Below, in pieces: positions 1 to 8,975 of a stretch of 64,000 nt of DNA. The notes beneath the pieces were generated by a model. That model worked only from the letters and a program-made list of their open reading frames with translations, was not told where the DNA came from and searched no databases. The stretch is taken from contig JAIBBZ010000001.1 in NCBI GenBank assembly GCA_019694435.1, positions 372,001-436,000 of the forward strand. The letters run 5' to 3'. This stretch comes from Pirellulales bacterium. Its GTDB lineage: Bacteria; Planctomycetota; Planctomycetia; Pirellulales; JAEUIK01. A program made the position numbers and the translations under genes. Each line of letters opens with the position of its first letter. Position 1 is the stretch's first letter.

Positions 1-196
1 CGTCGACACCTGGGTCGCGCTGGCCGGCATCGTGGGACTGGCTCCGTCGCTCCCGGCGACCTGGTACGCGCCCCTGGTCAACGGTCTTTACACGGCCGGG
101 CTCACCCTGCCTTGCACGCTGATCGCCTCGTGGATGGGCGCCGACCGGCAGCCCGCGCCGCACTTTGCCGTGCTGCGAAGTCCGCTATCCCGCTGA
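1..196 (+). CDS. C-terminal end of a membrane protein, possibly MreD (5' end outside window)
   Basis: Only the last 64 codons are present, read from base 2 to a TGA at 194-196. The fragment is hydrophobic, with two short membrane-like stretches followed by a polar tail, and it ends 25 bases before the ATG of the penicillin-binding protein. In many bacteria mreD, a small polytopic rod-shape protein, lies directly before the PBP2 gene, and that position is the only reason to suggest MreD here. No family motif is visible in the fragment, so the name is inference. The spacing suggests co-transcription with the next gene. Confidence 0.5.
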   Translation, partial: VDTWVALAGIVGLAPSLPATWYAPLVNGLYTAGLTLPCTLIASWMGADRQPAPHFAVLRSPLSR

Positions 197-221
197 GTGC
201 AAAGCCCCGTTCGCAGGCCTT

Positions 222-2393
222 ATGTCCTTCCGCCTCGTACAGCACCGACTGCTCGCACCGCGCGCCGTCGCGCACGACGCGGCCGTCGATCCGCGCAAGC
301 GATTGTGGGCACTCTACGGGCTGTTTCTGCTCGGGCTGTTGGCCCTCTTCGCGCGGCGCGCGCAGTTGGAGTGGAGTTACGGCGACCGCTACCGCACCGA
401 GGCCGCACGGCCGCTGGAGCGCCGCATCGTCGTGCCGGCGCCGCGCGGCCGCATCCTCAGTCGCGAAGGTTTGGTGCTGGCCGAAGACGTACCGCGCCGG
501 GCATTGGCCGTGCACTATCGCTACTTGCAACGCCCGCCGCATCCGGCCTGGCTCCGCTCGCAGGCGCGCCGCGCCTTGCCCGCCGCGCGGCGGCGTGACC
601 CGGCCGAGATCGCCGCTGAAATGGCGCGCCAAACCGCAATGCTGGACGACCTGCATCAACGCCTGGCCGCGCTGGCCGGCGTGTCGCTCGCCCATTGGCA
701 AGAATCGACCGGCGCCATCCAGGCGCGCGTCGAGCGCATCGCCGCGAGCGTACGCGAGCGCCGCCGCCGGCGCTGGCTCGAAACCGTCGAGCAACCCGAA
801 CAAAGCGACGCCTGGCCGGTCCGCGTTAGCCAGTGGCTCGGGGGCCAGCCGCGGCACCCCCTGGCCGATTGGGACACGCTGGTCGTCGCCGAAGAACTCG
901 ATGCGCACGTGGTCGTCCCCCAGGTTGGTATCGACGTCCTGGCCGAGATCGAGGCTCATCCCCAGCGCTGGCCCGGCGTCGAGATCGTCGAGCAACGGCG
1001 CCGCCGCTACCCGGCCGGCAGTACGGCGCCGCACGTCGTCGGCCTGGCCGGCGATTCTCAACGGACTGGTCTGGAACAAGCGTACGACGCCACCTTGCGC
1101 GGTCACGACGGCTTGCGACTCGAACGCACCGATTCGACCGGCCGCGTGCTCGAAGTCGTCGAGCTCGAATCGATGCAACCCGGCCAAGACGTCGTGCTCT
1201 CGCTCGATCTGACGTTGCAGCGCAACTGCGAGCGGCTGCTCGACGCGGCGCTCGCGCGCCGCGATCAGTTCGCCGCCGCACCTCCTCCTCCCTCGGGCGG
1301 CGCGGCCGTCGTGCTCGACGTGCGCAGCGGCGCCGTCCTGGCCCTGGCCACGGCGCCGCGCTTCGATCCGGCAATCTTTAACGAACCGCACGCGGGCCAG
1401 GCCCAGGCGCTGCTCGACGATCCGCGGGCGCCGCTCGTGAATCGGGCCACGCAGATGGCCATCCCGCCGGGTTCGGTCTTCAAGCTGGTCACCGCCGCGG
1501 CACTGCTCAGCGAACCCGAGTTCGACCCGCGGCGATTGTTCGACTGCCAGGGCTATCTCGAACGCCCCGACCGGCAGCGCTGCGCCATCTTCGTGCGCCG
1601 CGGCGTGGGGCATGGGCCGACCGATCTCACCGCCGCGCTCGGTCAAAGCTGCAACACCTATTTCTTCCATCATGCCCGCGGCCTCGATCCCGACAACCTG
1701 GCCGATTGGGCTCGGCGCTTCGGGCTCGCGAGCCCGACTGGAATCGACCTGCCCGACGAGGCCGCAGGCCAGGTGCCTCGTCCGGAGTTGGGGGCCCCGG
1801 GCCGCGCGACGGGCTGGTCTTCCGCCGACACCGCGGCGCTGGCCATCGGCCAAAGCACGCTGGCCGTCACGCCGCTGGCCGTGGCCCGGATGATGGCCGC
1901 GATCGCCAACGGCGGACGGCTCGTCGAACCGCACCTGGTGCGTGGGCAAGGGATCAGCTTTGCCGACACTTCCGCTAGCCGCGACGACGTGCGCGAAACC
2001 ATCGAGGCGGACGCCACGAGCGAGTCGCACCAGATCGCCGAGCTCGATGCCCACGCGCTCGGCGCCTTGAACGAAGGTCTGCGGGCCGCGGTGAACGAGC
2101 CGTCGGGTACGGCCCACGCCACGTTGGCCGATGCCCCGGCCAGCATCGCCGGAAAGACGGGCACCGCCGAAGTCGGCGGCAGCCGCGACGATCATGCCTG
2201 GTTCGCCGGACTGGTCCCCGCCGAAAAGCCGCGCGTCGCAATCGTCGTCGTACTCGAACACGCCGGCGACGGCGGACAAGCCACCGGCCCCGTCGTCCGA
2301 CGCATCGTCGAAACGCTCGTCGCCCGCGGCCTCGTACCGGCCCGAAATCGCGATCAACTTACCGCCCACCCGCCGGAGGCGCCGCGCCGCTAA
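222..2393 (+). CDS. mrdA: Penicillin-binding protein 2, peptidoglycan transpeptidase
   Basis: This is a class B penicillin-binding protein of 723 residues, close to the usual PBP2 length, that would cross-link peptidoglycan in the periplasm. One membrane anchor lies near residues 28-46. A PBP-dimer region follows, and the transpeptidase domain begins near residue 340. The three active-site boxes are all present: S418-V-F-K421 with the acylated serine, S476-C-N478, and K645-T-G. The open frame extends upstream to 165, but the ATG at 222 gives a normal cytoplasmic tail (MSFRLVQ) and avoids overlapping the preceding gene, so I chose it. The position after a membrane-protein end fits an mreBCD-mrdA elongasome operon. 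Finding the gene in a planctomycete-like genome is of interest because some members of that phylum have reduced division machinery. Confidence in the family is high. PBP2 rather than PBP3 is inferred from the neighbour and the overall layout. Confidence 0.88.
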   Translation: MSFRLVQHRLLAPRAVAHDAAVDPRKRLWALYGLFLLGLLALFARRAQLEWSYGDRYRTEAARPLERRIVVPAPRGRILSREGLVLAEDVPRRALAVHYRYLQRPPHPAWLRSQARRALPAARRRDPAEIAAEMARQTAMLDDLHQRLAALAGVSLAHWQESTGAIQARVERIAASVRERRRRRWLETVEQPEQSDAWPVRVSQWLGGQPRHPLADWDTLVVAEELDAHVVVPQVGIDVLAEIEAHPQRWPGVEIVEQRRRRYPAGSTAPHVVGLAGDSQRTGLEQAYDATLRGHDGLRLERTDSTGRVLEVVELESMQPGQDVVLSLDLTLQRNCERLLDAALARRDQFAAAPPPPSGGAAVVLDVRSGAVLALATAPRFDPAIFNEPHAGQAQALLDDPRAPLVNRATQMAIPPGSVFKLVTAAALLSEPEFDPRRLFDCQGYLERPDRQRCAIFVRRGVGHGPTDLTAALGQSCNTYFFHHARGLDPDNLADWARRFGLASPTGIDLPDEAAGQVPRPELGAPGRATGWSSADTAALAIGQSTLAVTPLAVARMMAAIANGGRLVEPHLVRGQGISFADTSASRDDVRETIEADATSESHQIAELDAHALGALNEGLRAAVNEPSGTAHATLADAPASIAGKTGTAEVGGSRDDHAWFAGLVPAEKPRVAIVVVLEHAGDGGQATGPVVRRIVETLVARGLVPARNRDQLTAHPPEAPRR

Positions 2394-2639
2394 CGATCCG
2401 GCGGCGAATGGAGTAGATCGGTCGCCGGGAGCGCCATAGTAGCGATTCTTGTCGCAATCGATGACGTGGTGCGACCGACCCTAGTCAACAAGTCACGGCG
2501 AAAGAGCACGTGTCGCAGGAAAGCAAACCGCGACGGCGGGTCGAGAGAGTCGTGCTGACGCGAGTTCTGTTCCAGCGGTTGAAGCCGGCATCGGAATCGC
2601 TACGGAATGCGCTCGGACGTACTCAGAAATTCGCGTTGC

Positions 2640-4841
2640 TCAAGGGCGCTGCAAGAACTCCGTAAGCCTGGCCAATTCCCGCTGGTTCGCGCGTCGCGCA
2701 TTGACTTTGTTTTCGTGTTTGGGATCCGTTTCCTGAACCTTGGGAATCGGCACCGTGGGCCAGTGTTCGCGGATCTCGTTCCGCTCGGCCTCGGTCAAAT
2801 GCCAGGAAAGAGGCAGACCGGCGCTCAAGTGGAAGAGGAAATGCTCGCACTCCTGGCAATATTTCCGCTGCGTCCACTGATCGAGCACCAGGCTCATTTC
2901 CCAGGCGGTTCTTGCCACCTGGGAGTTGTCCTCGACATTAAACATGGTGACCAGCGGGCCTGTGAGGTTGTCCCAGATGCCCGTGGGTTGCGACAGCGAG
3001 CCTCCTGCAGTATCAGCAGGTGCCGACGCCCGGATTTCGATGATGGCAAGTCGCTTGGGCTTCGAAGGAGCGTTGCTTCTCAAGTAGTCGTCCAGCGCGG
3101 TTAGACAGCTCATCAGCCCGGAGTTGTCGTAATAGCCCCCATCCGCCGCGTGCGGGGCAAACCGCTGATATTTGTCGGGTACACCCGGTCGAGTCAGCGG
3201 CGAGATAAATGGAAAGCTCGCCGACAGCCGCACCGCCGTCAGGATGGGCATGTCGAATTGGAAGCCAGGAACATAGGTGAACAAATCGCGGCGGCCCGAG
3301 ACACGCGGGTCGTTGACCGGCAACCGCGCCGGGGAGGCAAGCAGTCGCTGTCCCGTTTCGTGCAAGGTCGCGTTAAAGATCGGCAGCGGCAATTCGTTCT
3401 TCGACAAGGCCTCGCTCCAGGTGGCAAAGGTTACGTCCGGTGCGACGGCATTCTGCGACCACGCCCGTTCTTGAGCCCAGCCTCGATCGTACGGATTCAG
3501 CATGCTTCCCGTAGCGATGCGCACCAGGTCGGGGTAGCACATACCCCACACCGATGCCATGAGACTTGACTTACCGGCAACCTCCACGAGCCGGTCTCGG
3601 CCGGCGCAAGTTGTCATCCCGGCAAAACCATCTAGGTAGTAGAACGCGCCCAACGAACCTCCCGAGACGCTGCTCACGATGGCCACGTCCTGGTGGAAGC
3701 CGGGAACGCTTTCTAAACCCGACAACACCTGTGCTGTCCAGAGAGAGGCGCGAATGCCCCCGCCACTACAGGCAATAGCAGCGAGCGGCTTACCTGGACG
3801 CGACCGGCACCACTGGTCGAGCAGCTCCGTCGAGTCTTTGGGGAGCGCGATTTTCGTCCATGGCGTTACACGAAACTCATGGTTCGTCGGCCAGAGCCAT
3901 TGCCATAACAGCAGCACCACGATGAGACCCGGTATCAAGGGGATCCGTTCGCGGTCCACGAGGAACGCCAAAGCGCCCATCAACCACACAAACAACATGA
4001 CCACCGCCAGAAGAATTGCTAACGCCGGGATCCTGGCTGGGTCTCTCAGCCAGACACTCAGGAAATCGGCTGCAAACAAATCCGGCAAATTGGGCCAAGC
4101 GAGAAACCCCAAGAGGAAGTAAACGCCGAGCGCAACCCACAGATAGCGCAAGGCGCGATGATGGGCGCCTCGCAGCTCAGGGGGCAACCCCTCAAGGAAG
4201 TAATCCAATTGCCAGACGCGAGCAGGGGGTGGTGTGGCGACCACAGCCGACGTCCCCCTGGCCCGTCTGCGTACTGCCGCTAGAAATGCCGTGAGCCACC
4301 GGACGAACCAGGCCAGAGCAACCCCGGCAAAGATCGCGAGGACGTTGTAGTAAGCCGGACCGTCGGCATGGAACACAATGCGGATCGCTAAGGGCACCCC
4401 CAAGAGCAAGGCAAAGATTGCCATCCGATCCGCAACCAGAATCAGCACAGCTCCCGCTGTCGCTGCAGAGACCTGACCTGTCGGCGCGCTCTGCATCGCT
4501 TGCATAACGGAACCAGTGCTTCCTGGCTCGCGATAGAAGCCGAGTCCGCACCGATAAGGCACTGATTTCCACGTCAACCAGAAGACGTACATGATCGACC
4601 AAATCGTCAGGCATGTTACGAACGTGACGGTGATCGTGCCGATCCAGCCCATGACGAAGATATTGGACAGCATGGTGGGCACAAGCTTTGGTCCTACCCA
4701 GGGAAGTAAGACCAAGAACGCCCCGGCGAGCAACGGATAACGGACGAAGAACAGGTATTGAATCAAGTATGTTCGCCGCCGAAAGTAAACAACTGCAAAC
4801 AGCGCGAACACCAATATCAAGCCCCAGAGTATGATCCACAT
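2640..4841 (-). CDS. Membrane-anchored patatin-like phospholipase
   Basis: The protein has 733 residues. The first ~310 contain about eight hydrophobic segments, with the first right at the N-terminus. The second half is a patatin/cPLA2-type acyl hydrolase domain. The oxyanion-hole motif SGGGIRA lies near residue 362, the nucleophile elbow SSVSGGSLG near residue 395, and the D-G-G of the Ser-Asp dyad in HAADGGYYDNSG near 570. The first position of the GxSxG box is Ser, as is common in bacterial patatins of this subgroup. It should hydrolyse an acyl ester, probably of membrane lipids; the substrate cannot be read from sequence. AGGA nine bases before the ATG supports the start. The gene stands alone, and its A+T content is a little higher than its neighbours. 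Function of the membrane half is unknown. Confidence 0.82.
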   Translation of the reverse strand: MWIILWGLILVFALFAVVYFRRRTYLIQYLFFVRYPLLAGAFLVLLPWVGPKLVPTMLSNIFVMGWIGTITVTFVTCLTIWSIMYVFWLTWKSVPYRCGLGFYREPGSTGSVMQAMQSAPTGQVSAATAGAVLILVADRMAIFALLLGVPLAIRIVFHADGPAYYNVLAIFAGVALAWFVRWLTAFLAAVRRRARGTSAVVATPPPARVWQLDYFLEGLPPELRGAHHRALRYLWVALGVYFLLGFLAWPNLPDLFAADFLSVWLRDPARIPALAILLAVVMLFVWLMGALAFLVDRERIPLIPGLIVVLLLWQWLWPTNHEFRVTPWTKIALPKDSTELLDQWCRSRPGKPLAAIACSGGGIRASLWTAQVLSGLESVPGFHQDVAIVSSVSGGSLGAFYYLDGFAGMTTCAGRDRLVEVAGKSSLMASVWGMCYPDLVRIATGSMLNPYDRGWAQERAWSQNAVAPDVTFATWSEALSKNELPLPIFNATLHETGQRLLASPARLPVNDPRVSGRRDLFTYVPGFQFDMPILTAVRLSASFPFISPLTRPGVPDKYQRFAPHAADGGYYDNSGLMSCLTALDDYLRSNAPSKPKRLAIIEIRASAPADTAGGSLSQPTGIWDNLTGPLVTMFNVEDNSQVARTAWEMSLVLDQWTQRKYCQECEHFLFHLSAGLPLSWHLTEAERNEIREHWPTVPIPKVQETDPKHENKVNARRANQRELARLTEFLQRP

Positions 4842-5039
4842 GAATCAATTCCTCGTGAGTGCAAAGACCGGCGTCAGAACCATTACATTCGCCGAGCGAG
4901 GTCTTGACCTGCGCGGCTGATTGTAACGCGATGAATAACGGGAAGCGAATAATTCGCCGCGGATCGCTGCCGTTGCGCGTGTAAGAGTCCACTTTAGCAA
5001 TGGACGGGCGCTGTTAAGATGCGCGGCGTCGAACCGCCG

Positions 5040-5954
5040 CTACGCGCTCTGCGCCGGCTTGAAGCGTTCGTCGGGTAGCAGCAGCGACGTCAGGCGGAGG
5101 CCGAACTTGTCGCCGACCTTGACGGCTTCGCCTTTGCCGATCGGCAAGCCGCCGACGCACAGCGTCAGCATCTCGTCGCACGACTTGTCGAAATGAATGA
5201 TCGAGCCGGGGCCCAATTCGACGATGCGGCTGACGCTCTGTTTCTTTTCGGCCAACACGACCTGCAGCGGTACCTCGATGCGCAGCAGGCTCTTGCCGTA
5301 CTTGGGCAGCTCCTCGAGCGTGCCGCCGGTGGCGCGCTGCACGCTGCGCGCGGCGACCATCCTCGGTGGCGGTGGCGGCGCCGCCGCAGGTTCCGGTGCC
5401 GCCGGCCGCGCGGGCCGTGACTCGGCAGCCGGGGCCACTGGTGCGGCGGGTGTCAGAATTGCCGCCTTGTTCGGCAGCGGCCAGACGAGCGCGATCGGCG
5501 CAGGCGCACCGTCGGAGATCAGTTCGAGCAGGACCAGGCCTGCGCCGTCCGCCGCGCCGCCGCGCACAAGCGATGCGGACAGCTCGGGCACCGCCGCGGC
5601 GAGAAAGTCGTCGGCCGCGCACGCGTCGGGCAGCAGCAGCATGCCCAGCTCTTGCGCCAGCGTGGTCAGCTTGCTCTTGCCGGTCGCATCCGGCTCGGCA
5701 TACCAATCGGGCAGCACGCCCGACGACTTGGGCACCAGCACCACGGCCGCGGCCGAACCAACGCCGAGCACGATCGCCAGGCCGGGCCCTTGGCAGCATG
5801 CCGGTAAGCCGGCCAGGGCGAGGGTCGAAACCTCGCCGACTCCGAGCGTGAGCTGCCGATCGAACGTGCGCGAAAATGCCTCGCCGGCTTCGGCGGCCCC
5901 GGCCTGGCAGGCGGCCAGAATGTCCGGGCCAAGCTGGGCATTGAAGTCGGCCAT
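5040..5954 (-). CDS. FliN/SpoA-domain protein (flagellar switch-like)
   Basis: The product is 304 residues from the ATG at 5954. The C-terminal ~80 residues, starting at YGKSLLRIEVPL, form a SpoA (FliN/FliM C-terminal) domain with the usual alternating pattern: LGPGSIIHFDKS, then VGGLPIGKGEAVKVGDKFGLRL. SpoA domains build the C-ring of the flagellar motor and the sorting platform of type III secretion. The N-terminal ~190 residues begin MADFNAQLGPD and look like a CheC/FliY-type regulatory module. They are joined to the SpoA domain by an Ala/Pro-rich linker. The open frame continues upstream to 6245, but that part is compositionally noise and overlaps the nadA control region, so the shorter start is preferred. 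No other flagellar or secretion gene is nearby, so its partner complex is unknown. It is divergent from nadA. Confidence 0.75.
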   Translation of the reverse strand: MADFNAQLGPDILAACQAGAAEAGEAFSRTFDRQLTLGVGEVSTLALAGLPACCQGPGLAIVLGVGSAAAVVLVPKSSGVLPDWYAEPDATGKSKLTTLAQELGMLLLPDACAADDFLAAAVPELSASLVRGGAADGAGLVLLELISDGAPAPIALVWPLPNKAAILTPAAPVAPAAESRPARPAAPEPAAAPPPPPRMVAARSVQRATGGTLEELPKYGKSLLRIEVPLQVVLAEKKQSVSRIVELGPGSIIHFDKSCDEMLTLCVGGLPIGKGEAVKVGDKFGLRLTSLLLPDERFKPAQSA

Positions 5955-6092
5955 GCGCTTCGACTCGCTAGCGGTGCTGCCGCGCCTTGCTTGCAGCGCA
6001 AACGATCTGCGCTGCGGCACTTCACGAATATCGGCGCGGCTGGCCGGCAAACTTTGCCCAGAGCGCGGCGACCGGTCGGACGGCTCGCAAAG

Positions 6093-6121
6093 CTGTCCCC
6101 CCCAACGTCCGGGGGTATACT
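6093..6121 (+). promoter_or_regulatory. Possible nadA promoter
   Basis: TATACT at 6116-6121 is a good -10 hexamer in an otherwise GC-rich divergent gap, 86 bases before the nadA ATG. The best spaced -35 is CTGTCC at 6093-6098, matching the consensus at only three positions. This is a weak call based on composition and position. Confidence 0.3.
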
Positions 6122-6207
6122 TGCCTGACGGAAACACCACTCTTCGACCGTCGCCCGCGACGGCCTGCCCTCTTTGGCGACGCTTTCGCGCCGCTCGATT
6201 GCCGAAC

Positions 6208-7353
6208 ATGTCCACACTTGCCGAGCCCCGCTCGTCGAAGGCCACCTTCGAGCTGGCCCCCTACAAGTCGCTCGACAACGCCACGCTGCAGGCCCGCATC
6301 AACGCGGTGCGCCGCGAATTGGGCCCGCGGTTGCTGGTGCTGGGCCACCACTACCAGCAGGACGAGGTGATCGCGCTTTCCGACCTGCGCGGCGACAGCT
6401 ATCAGCTCAGCCAGATGGCGGCCGCGAGCCGCGATTGCCGCGCGATCGCCTTTTGCGGCGTGCACTTCATGGCCGAAACGGCCGACATCCTGGCCAACAC
6501 GCCGGCCAAGCTTGCCGAGCGCGACGGCCAGCGCGTGACCGTCGTGCTGCCCGACCTGGCGGCCGGCTGCTCGATGGCCGACATGGCGATGATCGAGCAG
6601 GTCGAGGCCTGCTGGGAAGACCTGGGCCAAACGGTCGACACCGAGCAGGTGATCCCGGTCACCTACATCAACTCGGCCGCGAGCCTGAAGGCGTTCTGCG
6701 GACGGCACGGCGGCATCGTCTGCACGTCGAGCAACGCGGCCGCGGCCGTGCGCTGGGCCTTCGAGCGCGGCCAGCGCGTGCTGTTCTTCCCCGACCAGCA
6801 TCTCGGCCGCAACACGGCCAAAGCGATGGGCATTCCGCTCGCAGCGATGCGCGTCTGGGACCCGCACCAGGAACTGGGCGGCAACGACGAGGCCGCCATC
6901 GAACACAGTCGGGTGCTGCTCTGGAAGGGACATTGCAGCGTGCACCAGATGTTTCGCACCGAGCATGTCGACCAGTTCCGCGCCAAGTACCCCGGCATCC
7001 GCATCCTCGTGCATCCCGAGTGCACGATGGAGGTGGTCGACAAGAGCGACGTGTCGGGCTCGACGGGGGCCATCATTCGGGCGGTCGAAGCGGCGCCGCC
7101 CGGCACACGCTGGGCGATCGGCACCGAGCTGCATCTGGTCAATCGGCTCAAGCAGGAGCATCCCGAGCAGGAGATCCACTTTCTCTCGCCGGTGGTGTGC
7201 ATGTGCGCGACGATGTACCGCATCGACCTGGCGCATCTCTGCTGGTCGCTCGACAACCTGGCCGCCGGCACGCCCGTCAACGTGATCCACGTCGACGACG
7301 ACACGGCCCGGTGGGCCCTGGTGGCGCTGGAGCGGATGCTCGAGATTCGCTGA
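6208..7353 (+). CDS. nadA: Quinolinate synthase A
   Basis: NadA condenses iminoaspartate with dihydroxyacetone phosphate to give quinolinate in de novo NAD synthesis. The 381-residue protein matches the longer NadA class. Substrate-binding motif LGHHYQ is at residues 45-50. The three conserved cysteines that hold the oxygen-sensitive 4Fe-4S cluster appear as C121 (AAGCSMADM), C272 (HPECTMEVV) and the C331/C333 pair (SPVVCMCATM). The frame is open far upstream, but ATG at 6208 gives the standard N-terminus with the first conserved helix at residue 20. NadB and NadC are not in the window, so the rest of the pathway must be encoded elsewhere. Confidence is very high. Confidence 0.97.
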   Translation: MSTLAEPRSSKATFELAPYKSLDNATLQARINAVRRELGPRLLVLGHHYQQDEVIALSDLRGDSYQLSQMAAASRDCRAIAFCGVHFMAETADILANTPAKLAERDGQRVTVVLPDLAAGCSMADMAMIEQVEACWEDLGQTVDTEQVIPVTYINSAASLKAFCGRHGGIVCTSSNAAAAVRWAFERGQRVLFFPDQHLGRNTAKAMGIPLAAMRVWDPHQELGGNDEAAIEHSRVLLWKGHCSVHQMFRTEHVDQFRAKYPGIRILVHPECTMEVVDKSDVSGSTGAIIRAVEAAPPGTRWAIGTELHLVNRLKQEHPEQEIHFLSPVVCMCATMYRIDLAHLCWSLDNLAAGTPVNVIHVDDDTARWALVALERMLEIR

Positions 7354-7414
7354 ACTAGATCGAGAGTGCGATGGCACTCGATTGCCGTACCGTCTTGCGT
7401 CCACGAGGTCGCAA

Positions 7415-7828
7415 TTGAAACCAAGCCCCGCCACCGAGCAACAAACTTGGGTTGATGCCGAGGCGAAGAAGTGGACCGTTCTTGACGTGTTCACGCGTGG
7501 GGTGTTCGGCTGCGCGCCCAGCATGTTCCGCGAGAATCCGCGTTGGGCAATCGGATGCTTGCTACAGTGGATTGCTCTGGCAATCGTCGTTACGACTAAT
7601 CAATTGGCCGCGGCCATGCCTTTGGTGTTGAGTGTTGTAAGCGCCCTCCTCGGGGTTTTGGCCTTGTTCGGGGGGCTCATACTTGCGGCGGGCCGGGGCC
7701 CCGTCCTCTGGATCCCTGCGCTGCTGGGGATCGCCCTGCTCGTCATTATCTGCTGTATTGTGTATCCCTTACGATTCTTTTTCCCTGAAGAAGAATCGTC
7801 GATCGGCCGGCGCGAATCGTCCTCATGA
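7415..7828 (+). CDS. Small membrane protein of unknown function
   Basis: The 137-residue product is not recognised. It has a polar N-terminus of about 35 residues and then three strongly hydrophobic segments (roughly residues 45-62, 66-85 and 90-112). It ends in a charged tail, EEESSIGRRESSS. I chose TTG at 7415 because GAGGT at 7405-7409 sits five bases before it. A TTG at 7382 is also in frame but has no ribosome site. Codon use is less GC-biased than in nadA, and the third positions are mixed, which fits a fast-evolving or recently acquired gene. It follows nadA by 61 bases. A hairpin-like GAGTGC/GCACTC repeat lies in the gap at about 7364-7379. No role in NAD synthesis can be claimed. Confidence 0.6.
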   Translation: MKPSPATEQQTWVDAEAKKWTVLDVFTRGVFGCAPSMFRENPRWAIGCLLQWIALAIVVTTNQLAAAMPLVLSVVSALLGVLALFGGLILAAGRGPVLWIPALLGIALLVIICCIVYPLRFFFPEEESSIGRRESSS

Positions 7829-8079
7829 ACTCTCTCTTCGGCGGCATCGTTGAGCCACGTGCGCAAGCTGGTGGTTCGGCGCACCAGTTCGACGTTCGTG
7901 TTCAGAACTACCGAACCCCGCCATCTCGTCGCATTATCGACAGCAGCGCTGCTCCGCGCCGCAACTCTGCCTTCCCTGAACTGTTGCCTCGCAGCTAGAC
8001 TTTCGGCGCCGCCGCGGGCGAGCATTTGCTCCGCCGTGTTGTTCGCCGCCCGCGGCACCCTACCGATTGGAGGCTCGCC

Positions 8080-8466
8080 ATGGGCATGCTGCAGGAATTC
8101 AAAGAGTTTGCCATGAAGGGCAATGTGCTCGACATGGCGGTCGGCATCATCATCGGGGCCGCGTTCGGCAAGATCGTCAGCTCGCTGGTGAACGACGTGA
8201 TCATGCCGCCGATCGGCTACCTGTTGGGCAAGGTCGATTTCTCGGCCCTGAGCGCCAAGCTTCCAGTCGAAGGCGCCGATGCCAAACCGGTCGAGATCAA
8301 GTACGGCTTGTTCATGAACAACGTGCTCGATTTCCTGATCGTGGCCTTCGTGATCTTCCTCGTCGTCAAGCAGATCAATCGCTTGAAGAAGCCGGCCGCA
8401 GCCCCGGCTGAGCCGCCGCAGGAAAAGCTGCTCCGCGAAATCCGCGATCTGCTGGCCCGGCGCTAG
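8080..8466 (+). CDS. mscL: Large-conductance mechanosensitive channel MscL
   Basis: MscL forms a homopentameric pore that opens under membrane tension and saves cells from hypo-osmotic shock. The 128-residue protein has the complete family layout: amphipathic start [14 protein letters not shown], pore helix [16 protein letters not shown] with the small-residue gate, the periplasmic loop, the second membrane helix [17 protein letters not shown], and a charged C-terminal bundle ending [17 protein letters not shown] at 8069-8073 is spaced six bases from the ATG. Its TAG stop is shared tail to tail with the opposing gene: the four bases CTAG at 8463-8466 end both. The 251 bases before it hold no gene I can support. 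Confidence 0.97.
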   Translation: MGMLQEFKEFAMKGNVLDMAVGIIIGAAFGKIVSSLVNDVIMPPIGYLLGKVDFSALSAKLPVEGADAKPVEIKYGLFMNNVLDFLIVAFVIFLVVKQINRLKKPAAAPAEPPQEKLLREIRDLLARR

Positions 8467-8975
8467 GCCGGGAACGCGACGCGATACGCCCAGCGCACCG
8501 TCCGCGGAAGCTCTGCGGCGTCGCTGGGCGCGCCGATCGCAATGCTCTCGTCGCGCGCGACGAACGCACCGCCAGCCGACTCGACCGACCGGAACAGCTC
8601 GGTGCCCGCGCCGCGGTAGCGGCTACCCAGCCAGGCCGGCGCTTCGAACACCCGGCACGCCAGGTCGAAATCGAGCGTCGCTTGGGCCCGATCGAACGCC
8701 ACGCTCGCCGACCAGTGGCTGCGTCCGGCCATGCCGACGCCCAGCGCGAGTTCCACTCCGCCGGGCCGCGTTTCGCAGTGCAATTGCTGCAAGGGCGGGC
8801 TCGCCGGCCAGACCTCTTCGGCGGTGCCTTCGACGGAGCAGGCCAGCGTCCGCCAGTGATCACCCTGGCGCGCTTGAAGCTCATGGCCGTAGCGATCGCC
8901 GTGCCAGGTGAACACGACGCGCCACCGCTCGTCGCCCAGCACGACGGCCTCGGGGATCGGTTCGCCGCGGCTCAC
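8463..8975 (-). CDS. Unknown 170-aa protein translationally coupled to prfB
   Basis: The gene starts with GTG at 8975, which overlaps the prfB stop as GTGA, so ribosomes ending RF2 could restart here. The 170-residue product is rich in aromatic and beta-forming residues ([16 protein letters not shown]) and has no membrane segment or signal peptide. Its alternating pattern suggests a beta-sandwich or lipocalin-like fold, but I do not recognise the family. The upstream open frame to 9272 is only the prfB shadow. At its 3' end it shares CTAG with mscL. The coupling suggests production with RF2, not necessarily a shared function. Confidence 0.7.
   Translation of the reverse strand: MSRGEPIPEAVVLGDERWRVVFTWHGDRYGHELQARQGDHWRTLACSVEGTAEEVWPASPPLQQLHCETRPGGVELALGVGMAGRSHWSASVAFDRAQATLDFDLACRVFEAPAWLGSRYRGAGTELFRSVESAGGAFVARDESIAIGAPSDAAELPRTVRWAYRVAFPA

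Noticed and set aside
102-2369. 755-codon open frame opposite the penicillin-binding protein
   Set aside because: The plus strand carries all three active-site boxes of PBP2. The minus reading is an Arg/Gly/Ala-rich shadow with no motif and no ribosome site.
5952-6245. Upstream extension of the FliN-domain gene
   Set aside because: It runs into the nadA promoter zone and start codon, has no conserved residues, and the ATG at 5954 gives a natural N-terminus.
7600-8058. 152-codon minus-strand frame between the small membrane protein gene and mscL
   Set aside because: It overlaps the 137-aa gene, and its residues are low-complexity with no ribosome site.
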